This document shows positions 1-10,649 of a stretch of 64,000 bases of DNA, piece by piece. Position 1 is the first letter of the stretch. Each line of letters starts with the position of its first letter. The position numbers were made by a program, and so were the translations under genes. Where the stretch lies: contig OX345636.1 of NCBI GenBank assembly GCA_947044365.1, positions 51,702,746 to 51,766,745 on the forward strand. Reading direction: 5' to 3'. This stretch comes from Petrosia ficiformis. Taxonomy: Eukaryota; Porifera; Demospongiae; Haplosclerida; Petrosiidae. The notes under the pieces are model-generated. The model searched no databases, had not been told where the DNA came from, and saw only the letters and a list, made by a program, of their open reading frames with translations.

Positions 1-420
1 ACAGATCAGTAAGATTACAAAATACACAATACTTATAATTTATACAAAAAGGATGATGTTACTATAAATAGAGTTTGAAGAATAGTAAGAGATAATTATT
101 GACTGTATTACAAAATCAGGGCTAACATACAATAAGACAACAAGAATTACAATATTATATTATTCACACATACATGTACATGTACATGTACATACATGTA
201 CTGTACATGTAGCTGTAATACTCTAATATGATGATGCCAATAGACGAAGACACCTTCATAAGCACATACATGTATATTGAATTTGTTAGGAAATGTCTAT
301 ACATGAATAATGTGTATGTGTACATCTAGTTAACTAACATCATCTTCAAGATGGGTATCAGATATCATTAAAGTAGAGAATCGTCAAGTACACAATGTAC
401 ACATCAATGTTTTTGATAAG
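1..420. other. AT-rich intergenic DNA, no gene seen
   Basis: No reading frame or splice-flanked exon is recognisable. The stretch holds a short run of the overlapping palindrome TACATGTA near 170-210, a motif that recurs throughout the window in introns and intergenic DNA alike. Confidence 0.6.
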
Positions 421-625
421 CTTATATGGCACACCAGTGGCTCAAAGAGGTTCTTATTTTACCCTGCATATACATGTATGTAGCTCTCTCTTTGGGCCAG
501 TGGCACAGTTAGTTATGATTATGTTGTCACTAACAGCATTAACTTTTAGTTAATTGGCTCAAGATGTATTCCCAATGACGCACTCACTAACCATTTTGAG
601 CCAATTTGGCCCATGATTCAAAACA
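420..625 (+). repeat. Dispersed repeat, copy 1 (second copy near 42350-42560)
   Basis: This segment is visibly similar to 42350-42560 inside the COPS2 gene. Both contain the string GTCA(C/T)TAACAGCATTAACT, a downstream TTAATTGGCT(C/G)AAGATGTA and a later CCAAT.TGGCCCATG. The family is unnamed. Copies in the same orientation 42 kb apart imply an interspersed element. No coding capacity is seen. Confidence 0.7.
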
Positions 626-729
626 TATCAAAATCTCTGGTACACATAGTAAATTATTATTAATCTATTAATTGTCCATGATATAAATTAATGTTTTGTA
701 TTGCATTAATAAAACTTATTTGGGACATG

Positions 730-1130
730 TATTGAGATCAATTGGCACTGATGACCACTTTATCATGTGTGTCTGCTTTTAAGAGGTTGTACAGTACATG
801 TAACTTATGGTTACATTGTAGTGTCATGTACAATATACTAAATAGGCTAGAGATAATTAATGTATTATATCAGTCACTTTGTCTCCTATTATGAGGGGGC
901 TGACAGCCTAACACCATCTACATGTAAATGTATACACATGTACACGTACTTTTGGATTGTAGGTTCATTCAAGAAGACAATTATTGTACAGTAGCTGCCC
1001 TCCTAAATGAATGAACCCCGAAGTATCATTTTGGTGCTGCCCCCTACAAACTCCGAAATATAGGGGAACACCACTTTAAATATCCTTGTTAGTCTACTTT
1101 TAACTCAAATAGACACCATGCATGTTTGAC
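730..1130 (+). repeat. Dispersed repeat, copy A (pairs with 3940-4600)
   Basis: The segment shares long blocks with 3940-4600: CTAAATAGGCTAGAGATAAT, GTCTCCTAT.ATGAGGG, GCTGACAGCCT and GGTTCATTCAAGA appear in the same order in both. The copy at 4 kb contains an extra CpG-dense stretch between the last two blocks that is absent here, so this copy shows the arrangement without the insert. No coding potential is seen. Confidence 0.75.
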
Positions 1131-1148
1131 CGATTTGAGGACAGGAAT

Positions 1149-1231
1149 GCTACATCATGAAAGAATAATGATCATAAATGCAAATGTATGGGACATTTGC
1201 ATTTATGATCATTATTCTTTCATGATGTAGC
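1149..1231. repeat. Perfect 39-bp-arm hairpin palindrome
   Basis: Bases 1149-1187 are exactly the reverse complement of 1193-1231, leaving a 5-base spacer. A fragment of the inner arm is repeated again just downstream (GCAAATGTCCCATA). Perfect arms imply a recent foldback element or a replication-associated inversion. Confidence 0.85.
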
Positions 1232-1369
1232 AAATGTCCCATATATGTAACAACAGTACTCTAAGGGTTAAGGACATTACTAAATAATATTCAACCTTAC
1301 TAATTAAAATCATCACCCTATAAACTAAGCTTATCATGTATTATTATTAAAGTGGTATACAAGTACAAA

Positions 1370-2100
1370 TAATTAGAGTGAGCCTGAATGAGCCCCATAC
1401 TAGGGAGTTGATGTTGAAATCACTCTATAAGTACATGTACAATGTACATGTATCTGTCGTACATAACACTACTTACATTGTAGCTATGCACACATACATG
1501 TTCTATTTGATGTGTACATGTACGAAATACTACATGTTCTACATTAGCTTTGTACATGTACATGTACATGTACATGTTCTATTTACCTGTGCAAGAATTA
1601 CTACATGTTCTATTTGATGTGTACATGTACGAAATACTACATGTTCTACATTAGCTTTGTACATGTACATGTACATGTTCTATTTACCTGTGCAAGTAAT
1701 ACTACATGTTCTATTTGATGTGTACATGTACGAAATACTACATGTTCTACATTAGCTGTCTACATGTACATGTATGTGATACTACATGTTCTATTTAGCT
1801 GTGGACATGTACGAAATACTACATGTTCTACATTAGCTTTGTACATGTACATGTACATGTTTAGCTGTGTACATGTACATGTTCTATTTACATGTGTACA
1901 TGCAAGTAATACTACATTTTCTATTTACATGTGCAAGTAATACCATATGTTCTATTTGCTGTGCAAATAATACCACATCTTCTATTTAGGCACATATTCA
2001 GATATTATCTGAACAATTTGCTGACCATTATCATCATCAGACTCACTCCACAATGTTACAACATTCTACATTCTTTTAGTACACTATTTACAGATACAAA
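1370..2100. repeat. Dispersed repeat head plus TACATGT-rich tandem array
   Basis: The left end (GAGCCTGAATGAGCCCC, then ACTAGGGAGTTG) matches 9124-9160. From about 1480 to 1990 there is a tandem array of roughly 50-105 bp units containing CTACATGTTCTA, GTGTACATGTACGAAA and TTAGCT. The array is missing from the 9 kb copy, so it expanded locally. Short open frames here are by-products of the array. Confidence 0.7.
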
Positions 2101-2103
2101 TGT

Positions 2104-2480
2104 AGTCTCGTCCCCAGACTGACACAACCCACGGCACAAAATAGTTTGGCAACATTGGCCAACATTCCTGGCACAGTGATGTCATAATCAGGTATCACAA
2201 ATATTCAAATCTTTGCTACATGTACATGTACAGTATGTGTGGTGGGTCTCCAGATGATAGTAGCAAGATGGTATCCATGGAGACACTCCACAGCCATGGT
2301 TATCTGATTTTGATATGCGATTTATACAAAGTCATGTGATCAATTAATAAATTGACCAATCTGATTGGACATTACTAAAATCTGGGAATACATTAACATT
2401 ACTGCATGTGCCAGGAATGTTGGCCAAAATTACTAGACTGTTTTTCATTGTGGGGTGTAGCAGACTGGGAAAGGAGAGAT
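2104..2480. mobile_element. Non-autonomous inverted-repeat element (MITE), copy 1
   Basis: The ends are inverted repeats: AGTCTCGTCCCCAGACT on the left against CAGACTGGGAAAGGAGAG on the right. Inner arms TTGGCCAACATTCCTGGCA and TGCCAGGAATGTTGGCCAA are exact complements. A second copy with the same end structure lies at 9305-9697. No protein is encoded, so it depends on a transposase elsewhere; the superfamily is not determinable from the sequence. Confidence 0.75.
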
Positions 2481-2489
2481 TGTATCAGA

Positions 2490-3300
2490 ATACATTATTC
2501 TTTATAAAACTGAACAAAGACAAAGCTCCCAGAGATTTGATATAAACTGTACTATATATAATTGGTATAATAGTTGACAGTAGTGGGTTGTGGATTGGGT
2601 GATATACACGTACTGTACATGTACCTCATCTAAAATGATTCTTTATTCAATACTATTAATATGTGATTTCTAGTCACATTTCAATCTAAATTGGAATCCC
2701 ATTGTTTCCAAATTAATATATCATTACATGACATGTAATACCTATATATTCAGGGTACTATCCAGAAATATTTTTTATAATAATTATTGTCAAGATAAAT
2801 CTAATGTACTATATAATATTCTATGTACAGTGGAAGCAGCATGTTGACTACTTTATCACCCTTACATGATACATAAGGAGTGCTAATTTATGCTGCTCAC
2901 CTACATGTACCTGTATTTCTGGCAATTAAAACAGACAGAACATACATGTACATGTACATGTACCTTCACCTTCAAAGAAAACCATCCCATGTCACCCATC
3001 ATACTCTACATATATATACATATACATGTACATGTACATGTGTATAAATTCCCCACACCCACAATTAGTTTACGGTTCTTATGTACTTACATGTATTAAC
3101 ACTTTTTATTTATTAATTAATTTCAAATATTTTATAATTATTATTTTGGTGAAATAAAAACACTTTCCAGCAAAAGAAGTTATAATCCTCTGTCATGTAC
3201 ATGTACATTTCCAGAGTTATAAACCTGCTTATGAAACCCCTCCCACACAATTTTAAGATACATTTGTCTAGAATTAGTAGGTGTGTTTAGTATAACATGT
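2490..3300. other. AT-rich DNA without a recognisable gene
   Basis: Only TACATGTA clusters (around 2945-3040 and 3195) and simple AT-rich sequence are visible. No splice-flanked exon or conserved reading frame is seen on either strand. Confidence 0.55.
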
Positions 3301-3305
3301 AATTA

Positions 3306-3535
3306 ATATGGGGTCCAGTAGTCCAGTCCAGTAGTCCAGTCCAGTAGTCCAGTCCAGTAGTCCAGTCCAGTAGTCTAGTCCAGTAGTCCAGTCCAGTAGT
3401 CCAGTCCAGTAGTCCAGTCCAGTAGTCCAGTCCAGTAGTCCAGTCCAGTAGTCTAGTCCAGTAGTCCAGTCCAGTAGTCCAGTCCAGTAGTCCAGTCCAG
3501 TAGTCCAGTCCAGTAGTCAAGTCTAGTGGTCCACT
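3306..3535. repeat. 13-bp minisatellite (TAGTCCAGTCCAG)n
   Basis: About 17 head-to-tail copies of a 13-base unit, TAGTCCAGTCCAG, with occasional C-to-T variants (TAGTCTAGTCCAG) spaced at regular higher-order intervals. Because 13 is not a multiple of three, all frames stay open and create a spurious periodic minus-strand reading frame. Confidence 0.95.
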
Positions 3536-3939
3536 CAAGCAAATGGAGATACCCTAACATATTTCTTCCCTTCATTTATCACATATAATATCATTTATTT
3601 TTCAATCAATTATCAGTTATTTCATTTATCATTAAATTTATTTATCATTCAGTTCAACACCATGTGACTTAATTTTGTTACTTTAAAAAGTGTCAATCAC
3701 TTTGTAGTTCAATTAATAACATGATTAATATTGAAAACAGTTACACTATGACACATCCATCCTGTTTGAAGTTTTAAACACGTAACCAGGACATTACATG
3801 ATCCATATTTATTCACCCTTAATAGCCACACCTACATGTACATGTACATGTATATAATTGCTGATATATATTGGTGCTGAGACAGTTTATGACTACCTTG
3901 TTACTGTATATATTGCTGCATTAATAACAACTATTTGTG

Positions 3940-4600
3940 GCATGTATTTTGTCACTGCTTTAAATAATAGCAAGGTGTCCTTATTTCAGAATGTTTGTCA
4001 GTGCAAGAGATCAATTTGTATGGGAAAAACTGTCCTCTTTATAATGTGAGTATGCTTTTAAGAGGTAGTACGGTACATGTACGCTGTACAGGTATGTAAA
4101 ATACACTAAATAGGCTAGAGATAATTAATATCATTAAATTAGTTATTTTGTCTCCTATCATGAGGGTGCTGACAGCCTGACATCATCTACATACATCTAC
4201 AGTACATATCAGATGCAACTTAAGAGACACACGCGTTCTACACGCAATGTAAACGCGAGCGTCGAAAATTGGTACGCGTTCGTCGTAAATCTACACGCGT
4301 TCGTAGTTAAACCCGCACGCGTACGCGTACGCGTTCACGCGTGTATACGCGTTTATAGCGCACGGGTTTAATATACACGCGCGCGTACTGTACACATTTA
4401 CATCTACATTTACAATGCACATGTACAATGTACATGTAGGTTCATTCAAGAGAACAAATATTCTAGCTACATGTACCTTCCCAATGAATGAAAACTAAAT
4501 ATCATTGTGGTGCTGCCGCCTACGAAACCCCAATGCATCTTTAAAAATCCTTGTTAGTCTACTTTACCTCAAATATTTACCATGTTTTTGTCGAATGTAT
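3940..4600 (+). repeat. Dispersed repeat, copy B (pairs with 730-1130)
   Basis: Same block order as the 730-1130 copy, interrupted at about 4205-4395 by a CpG-dense array and by TACATGTA motifs. The duplication is direct and about 3.2 kb apart. No protein-coding content is recognised. Confidence 0.75.
4205..4395. repeat. CpG-dense ACGCGT array
   Basis: In an otherwise AT-rich, CpG-poor region this block repeats ACGCG, ACGCGT and TACGCGTTCG about fifteen times, including ACGCGTACGCGTACGCG. It is inserted in one copy of a duplicated repeat and missing from the other. ACGCGT is the MluI recognition sequence and resembles the MCB cell-cycle promoter box known from fungi; any regulatory role here is speculation. 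It may be a minisatellite that escaped CpG decay. Confidence 0.8.
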
Positions 4601-4604
4601 ACAG

Positions 4605-5190
4605 GCTGTTACTAGAGGACTGCTAGGAACTTTAAAAGACTAATGGGAACTCATAAGACTCAAAGAGACTAGTTGAGACTACTGGAGACTCATGAGACTC
4701 AAATACACTACTAGAGACTCAAAGAAGTTAATGGGAACTGATGAGACTGAAAGAGACTCATGAGGCTTTAAGAGACTACTAGAGACTCAAAGAAATTAAT
4801 TACAAACCATTAGACCTAAAGAGACTCGTGAGACTCTTAGAGATTACTGGAACCTGTGAGACTCTAAAAGACCACTGAAGACTCAAATACACTACTAGAG
4901 ACTCAAAGAAGTTAATGGGAACTGATGAGACTAAAAGAGACTCATGAGGCTTTAAGAGACTACTAGAGACTCAAAGAAATTAATTAGAAACTATTAGATC
5001 TAAAGAGACTTGTGAGACTCTTAGAGACTACTGGGAACCTGTTAGACTCTAAAAGACCAATGAAGACTCATTAGACTCTAGGAGACTATTGGGGACTCAT
5101 GAGACTCAAAGACACTCATGAGACTATAAGACACTACTAGGGGCTTATGAGACTCAAAATATTACTTGAGACTCAAGAGTAAGAATCAAA
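4605..5190. repeat. Degenerate GAGACT-based minisatellite
   Basis: A long run of variants of AGAGACTCATGAGACTCAAA. A higher-order unit is visible: the block CAAATACACTACTAGAGACT occurs near 4700 and again near 4883, each followed by nearly the same 100 bases. No reading frame survives. Confidence 0.85.
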
Positions 5191-5639
5191 TAATTAATTA
5201 ACTTCAACACTAAGACAGGCCCATAAACTTAGCTTGTATCATGTATTATTATTAAAGTGGTGCTCTAGTAATTAGTATATTTATAAATAGATTTGTGTTG
5301 ATAATGTTCACTGTGTGGATAATAAGAACAAGTTTCCTTTAAAAATTAGTCTTACAGTAATCACAAATGTATGGTAGTTAATATACATGTATTACACTAT
5401 AAGTACTCGAGTATCACTTTAAAGTGAACATGTTACCTAGGATCATTAGATAATCAGGTGGGAATAAGACTTGTACAAAAGGGGGAAGATTACATGTATT
5501 ATTATTATTTATACAGATTTCAGATATTAGGACATGTACTTTTGAATATTGTATAGATTTATGTAGTGTATAATAATAATAGTAATATATAGTTAATGGT
5601 TACAATACATTTCTAATGAAGATTAAGGGATAAAACACA

Positions 5640-6795
5640 CAAAAGGTCAATTCTCAGAATATCAATATCCCAAAATGTCCATGTTACAAAATTTCAACTT
5701 GCATTATGTAGAATCCTAAAAGGTTACATGTACCAGTCCATGTTGTTTTGGTTAACTGTAACTAAAACTCAAATATTTTAGTATGCCACATAAATGCATT
5801 AGTTAACTAAACCAGAACTAATTTCATATGAATCTGCAAGAACCAATACTATAACTAAAAGTTGACAAACTTATTTGTAGAACTGTAACCAAAAAGAAAC
5901 TTTGACTGTTCGTTTTGGTAAAGCTTGGACTGTCAGCCCTACATGTATATAGCTGTCTTAAAATTGCATTTTGTTTATAGAGATGTGTGAAGTATGGTTG
6001 TATAAACTAATTAAACTGTGGTATACTTATTATTGCTATGTGCTCTATGTGCAACCATTTTGATTTAGTGAAATTTTGAAAGACATTGCTTAACACCATG
6101 CAGAACTAAAAATAAAACTACAACTAAAACTAAAACTAAAACAGTTTTTGAGTTACTTAGTTTTACTAAACTATTATTAAAGTTTCGTTACTTGTTAAAA
6201 ACCAAATCAAAAGTATTTACTTCTAATGTCTGTTAACTAAAACTAAATCAAGCACAAATTATCTGTACCAAAACAACTAGGGTACCAGTAATTGAGTAAT
6301 TTCTTTGTTGGGTAGTTGTACCAGTAAATGTTACCTTTGAAGTGAATATCATATAAGCAAACCAGTCTATAGCAGTGATATCAAGTATCCAAATCACGAT
6401 GGACTTTCAACATTTTCAATTGGTTATCAATCACAAGGCACTTCAATCATTACTGCTAGCTGGCTATCATTACACAAAGATTAATGAAGTGATTTATGGT
6501 CACATATTAGGGATATGTCATGACAGGTCATGTAGAGGGAGAGTGATTCAAATAGGAATACAAACAGAGATGACTGGATATCACTACCACCCACCAAACC
6601 AATCAGCCAACAAAGTTGAGGAACTAAAGTCATTAATACGGAAGTGGGCATGAGAGGATATAACGTCAATTCCTAAGATTTACACATGTACATGTATAAT
6701 GATACACTCACTTTATTATTACACTTTGGGAATGGATGTTTTGGTAAATTGAAATATTGGGAATTGACCTTTTGGGAGTTGAGTTTTTGGGAAAT
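5640..6795. mobile_element. Possible inverted-repeat-bounded element carrying a Fic-like fragment
   Basis: Near 5648 the plus strand reads AAAGGTCAATTCTCAGAATA; near 6750-6775 it reads, reversed, AAAGGTCAATTCCCAATATT, with further matching bases on the inner side (CCCAAAATGTCC against CCAAAACATCC). This is a diverged terminal inverted repeat about 60 bp long. The interior has ACTAAAACTAAAACTAAAAC tracts and the 6399-6653 reading frame. Boundaries and superfamily are uncertain. Confidence 0.4.
6399..6653 (+). CDS. Short reading frame resembling the N-terminal part of Fic proteins
   Basis: A short open frame ends with the peptides GRVIQIGIQTEMTGY, HYHPPN and ELKSLIRKWA. In Fic/DOC family proteins the segment before the catalytic helix has a similar order: a GxYR/V-x-IG strand, a Y-hPP proline motif and an (E)L...W helix. 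The catalytic signature HPFxxGNGR is not present downstream, so at best this is one exon or a broken fragment. The Met at 6399 is an arbitrary start; a splice acceptor (TCACAAG) may lie near 6437. It sits inside a possible inverted-repeat element, so it could be captured sequence. A chance ORF is a real alternative. Confidence 0.25.
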   Translation: MDFQHFQLVINHKALQSLLLAGYHYTKINEVIYGHILGICHDRSCRGRVIQIGIQTEMTGYHYHPPNQSANKVEELKSLIRKWA

Positions 6796-6799
6796 GATA

Positions 6800-7400
6800 T
6801 TTTGGTAGTTGACAAAGTGGACCTACCCCAGTGAGCATATTTATTATCCATCTTCACACTTTCAAATCAAGTGGGTATGGCTTGTATAAACACACCTTTA
6901 ACTAATATATTTTTACTGACATTTGAAATTATAAATAAAAGATAAAAGTCAGGAAAATGTTTGCCCTCTAACAATTGGAGCTATACAGTGGTATGTGTAC
7001 AAATACATGTACAATATATATTACATGGAATTTACAATCTACATGTACATGTACATGTATTAAGCTAGAAATAAATGGCTACAACACATTAATTTCAAAT
7101 AGTGTTATACATGTACATGTACATGTATTTGACACTTTTATAAATTAACTACTTGTACAAAAAAGCTGATTATGTCAGTACAAGACATTAATCTATTAAC
7201 TTGTAAGATTATATCAACTACTAGTTTACCACACATACAAGCAGACATTAAAGTACTTAATGTAACAATGCACTACATAGTGATAAATAAATTATTGGTT
7301 TTGGCAATTAAATGATAATTAATGTAGTATATAATTGCAATTAATTTTGATAGTTAGTACATATTATGGATTTAAGTACTTTGATATGTACTTGAGATAG
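6800..7400. other. AT-rich DNA, no gene seen
   Basis: Contains TACATGTA clusters near 7010-7130 and short AT-rich tracts. No exon or transposon ends are recognisable. Confidence 0.5.
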
Positions 7401-7403
7401 TAC

Positions 7404-8112
7404 TTAACCGATTCACCGCCGTTGTCGCATTTATGCGACAAAAGATTTATGTACTGTAAACGCGGTTGTCGCATAAATGCGACAAATCTGACACACCCAC
7501 TTCAAACACGTCTATATTGATCTAACTCACGAACGGTCCACAGTACAGCGCTGTAACTTTCACAGATGATATACGAACATATACGCTACAACTTTCATGT
7601 ACTGTTTAATAGGACATTTCATAAAGAAAATTGAAAAAATCCACGTGTAAAGTACACGTGTCTTTTTTTGTTTACATGTGACTAATTATTGTAATAACAA
7701 TAGAATAAATAATTCTTTTATAGATAGTATTATTTATTTCTTGGGATGTTTTATCTTGCTGTTATGGCCAGTTGAAGAACCTACTGTGGATCATCACATC
7801 TAGTAACACACCCTACAAAAAAGAAAACAGCCAATAACAATATTGTTGTGTTAGACGTTGTTGGCATTCCAACACATAATAAAACATAAAAGAAGAGACT
7901 TTTGAGCTCTGTGAGGAGTGCAGCAAGTACTTGTGTCCCACAGGAGATCACACAACACACTGTTTTCTAATTCATCACAGGAACAACCCTTCAACATAAT
8001 AGAGTCCAGTTCATATTTATGCATGCATAGTCTTCTTTATACATATAATAATAATTATTATTATAATTACACTATAACAATTATATATATGTATAATATA
8101 TATTTATACCTG

Positions 8113-8150
<38 letters not shown>

Positions 8151-8468
8151 GGTCTCTATAATGTTACTTAGACAATTTTATAATCCTACAATAGCTACTT
8201 TACACACAAATTGTACTAACAACAAACACCAACCTGTATATCCCTTCGTTTCTCTACATTCTTGACTCAAAGTCCTTCGTGTTTGGTACCTTTCTGCTCA
8301 GAAAAACGTGGTCTGATCGATGACGCAATCGATGCCATACACAAATTGTACACATAAGCAGTTATAACCGGTTTTGTAAACAGGTATGTAAATTTGAAAT
8401 TTTTCAAGATTTAATTTAGCGTTTGTAACGTAGAATTACAAAAATTAATTCCGCGGTGAATCGGTTAA
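7404..8468. mobile_element. piggyBac-like degenerate element, TTAA flanked
   Basis: Both ends read TTAA followed by a perfect 12-bp inverted repeat: TTAACCGATTCACCGC on the left and GCGGTGAATCGGTTAA on the right. TTAA target duplications and CC...GG termini are hallmarks of the piggyBac superfamily. Just inside the left end the palindrome GTCGCATTTATGCGAC, then GTCGCATAAATGCGAC, is seen twice, a subterminal pattern common in this superfamily. At 1.06 kb it is far too short to be autonomous, and a coding relic survives near 7890-7985. The central (TA)n at 8105-8145 is a later expansion. Confidence 0.85.
7893..7985 (+). pseudogene. Relic of piggyBac transposase C-terminal cysteine-rich finger
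   Basis: One plus-strand frame reads TFELCEECSKYLCPTGDH followed by a Cys, then His-His. The spacing C-x2-C-x4-LC...C...H-H matches the C-terminal zinc-binding finger of piggyBac transposases, which contacts the transposon ends. Stop codons lie immediately upstream in the same frame, so only a fossil is left. Its position inside a TTAA-flanked element supports the reading. Confidence 0.55.
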
Positions 8469-8667
8469 GTACAGCACCATTAATTGCTCTTGTACTTGTA
8501 CTTGTACTTACAACTAGCACCATGTACTTGAAAGTACTTAAGTACTTGTAAAAGTACTTGAACCCATGTCTGCATACATGTATACATTTATACTCATATC
8601 ATCACTAATATACACAATGTATATGTGTACATGTTTATATTACATGTGTTTAGTAATAGTTGTAAGT

Positions 8668-9061
8668 AGGGCTGCAACGAATAGTAGTTTTTGGTATTTG
8701 GATATTTGCTTAGTTTCATGAATGAATATCAGGATATTCGCTTGCTTTCAAAGAAATTTTGTTATAACTTGTTTCTAGTGAGATATCAAATATTAGCTCA
8801 CCATTTTGCTGTTACCAGTTGCTATACATGTTTATAACAACAGCCAAAGTTGTTTAAACTATCCATTCAGTACTCTACAGGTGTAGAAAGCTGGTAAAAC
8901 GGAGTAAGAAACTTCTCTGCGGCCATTTTATTGCAATTCTAATTTCTCGTGTTCAATTTCTGCTCATGCACAAACATTAAACGAATATCCAGATGCTAAA
9001 AATACATTCGAATACCAAAATTACGAGTGAATATCTGAACAAAGCGAATATTTGAAGCCCT
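8668..9061. mobile_element. hAT-type MITE
   Basis: The left end AGGGCTGCAACGAATA and the right end, reversed, AGGGCTTCAAATATTCG are imperfect inverted repeats. AGGGCTGCAACGA is a terminus typical of hAT-family non-autonomous elements in many animals. TAGTTGTAAGT occurs just before the left end and again shortly after the right end, consistent with a slightly extended target duplication. No coding sequence. Confidence 0.75.
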
Positions 9062-9109
9062 ATATACATGTAGTTGTAAGTGTTATCATGATGGGGTTAC
9101 AAGTACAAA

Positions 9110-9304
9110 TACTACCTAATAATTGGGGTGAGCCTGAATGAGCCCCACACTAGGGAGTTGGTTCTGAAATCAATCTACAACGACATACATGTACATGTAC
9201 AAGTACATGTACAAGTATGTTGTACATAATATCAAAATGTTATATCAATCTTTTAGTATGTGACTACATGTACATGTAAATGTACAATGTAAGTATTTAC
9301 AAAC
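9110..9304. repeat. Second copy of the 1370-type repeat head
   Basis: GTGAGCCTGAATGAGCCCCA then ACTAGGGAGTTG repeats the sequence at 1378-1413. It is followed by TACATGTAC runs but lacks the expanded array seen in the first copy. Confidence 0.7.
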
Positions 9305-9697
9305 AGTCTCATCTTCAGACTACATGTACCACATCCCAGGATGAAAAGCCATCTAGCCACCTTGGCCAACATTCCTGGCAGGGCAATGTTCTATTCAGGT
9401 GACTATCACATGATTCACTCACCCTACTTGTACTTGTATAAGAAATGTTTCAATCTACATGTACATTTTAATTGTGTGGTAAATTGTACACTCCAGATGA
9501 TAGGGTATCTGGAATGCTCCATAGCCTTTATTACAGATACTTTTATTACAGCTTTTTGATATGACATTATTGAATAAAAACATCATGTGATCAATTAATA
9601 AACTGAGGAATCTGATTAGCAATGTCACTACATGTGTCAGGAGTCTTGGCCAAACTATTTGTCACCCTATGGGAGGGGGCAGTCTGGGGAGGAGACT
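9305..9697. mobile_element. Non-autonomous inverted-repeat element (MITE), copy 2
   Basis: Ends AGTCTCATCTTCAGACT and AGTCTGGGGAGGAGACT are inverted repeats with three mismatches. The inner TTGGCCAACATTCCTGGCA arm is shared with the 2104-2480 element. In both copies the element directly follows the same repeat head, so head and MITE were probably mobilised or duplicated as one unit of about 0.6-1.1 kb. Confidence 0.75.
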
Positions 9698-9699
9698 AA

Positions 9700-10550
9700 T
9701 TTATACAGATCTTAATAGCATGTATACATTATTCTTTATACGATTGAATAAACTTTCAACTAACAAACGAAACCATAAAGTTTAATATTAGTTTTAAGAC
9801 AACAGAGTTTGTGAGCTGATTGACTGAATGAATTAATTAACCCTCTAATGCCTAAGATTGCAAAATTAATATGGAACTTTTTATAAATGCATTAATTCAC
9901 GAAGGTTACAGATTTGTAGCCTAAATACCAAAGTGCAAATACTAAATAAAATCATAAAATATATAAGAAACTGACATACACACACTATGAAGAAGACATT
10001 TACTTAGTGAAAAATTGAGATAGGTGCTAAACGAAAGTGATGAAGATGCTAAGTATGGGTGTCACCACTGACTACTACACTTTCAAACACACGTTGTGTT
10101 GCTTTACTGCAGCTAAAGAAGCATGTTTTGGTATCAATGGCTTTCTTAGAAGGTCTTTTGTCTAACTGTGTAAAATGCAGAAGTTATACAGGCTAGTAGA
10201 GAAGTGTGTGTTGCCCACAGAACTACTTTTCTTTCAAGCATTCACCTTGCTGTCTTTCTTCTGATACATGTAGCAAAGCATAAAGAAGAACTTTTCTTTC
10301 CAGTAAAGTATGTAAGTTACATATAGAATCTTTAGTCGTATAAACTATGAGAACTTAAAAGTAATACATACAATGTAGTAAGCGCTCTGCCCACACATAT
10401 TTTGGGGTAATTATAATAAACAAAAACGCCATTTTCATTATAGACACTAAAGGGTTAATAGTTAAAGTTTGTTTGGAAACTTTTGTCATTTGTATTCAAA
10501 TGTACATGTATATTATATTACATGTGCATAACAAATAATATATAATCACT
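9700..10550. other. AT-rich DNA with a fragment of a repeat seen at 57 and 58.9 kb
   Basis: Around 9980-10090 the reverse complement of the block GTGTTTGAAAGTG.AGT (57424 and 58972) is recognisable, followed by matching flanks, so this holds a minus-oriented fragment of that dispersed repeat. No gene is seen. Confidence 0.55.
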
Positions 10551-10553
10551 TAC

Positions 10554-10649
10554 AATATTTTCTATATTGGAATCGCCGCCACTTTTTAAGATCACATCCA
10601 GTACCTTGAGTTTATTATAAAGAGCTGCTTGGTGCATAAAACTCCATTC
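10554..10649 (-). CDS. Ankyrin-repeat-like exon
   Basis: On the minus strand a 96-nt block is bounded by an acceptor (TTATACAG, 10650 side) and a canonical donor GTAAGT, and is open in phase 0-0. Its 32 residues include FMHQAALYNKLKVLDVILK and GGDSNIEN, which match the ankyrin consensus (xLHxAAxxGxxxVVxxLLxxGAdxn). One repeat per phase-0 exon is a common ankyrin gene architecture. It probably belongs to the same minus-strand gene as the exons at 15.4 and 22.9 kb. Later exons may lie below 10.5 kb but were not recognised. Confidence 0.65.

Noticed and set aside
3287..3538. 83-residue minus-strand frame with repeated TGLDYW
   Set aside because: By-product of the 13-bp minisatellite.
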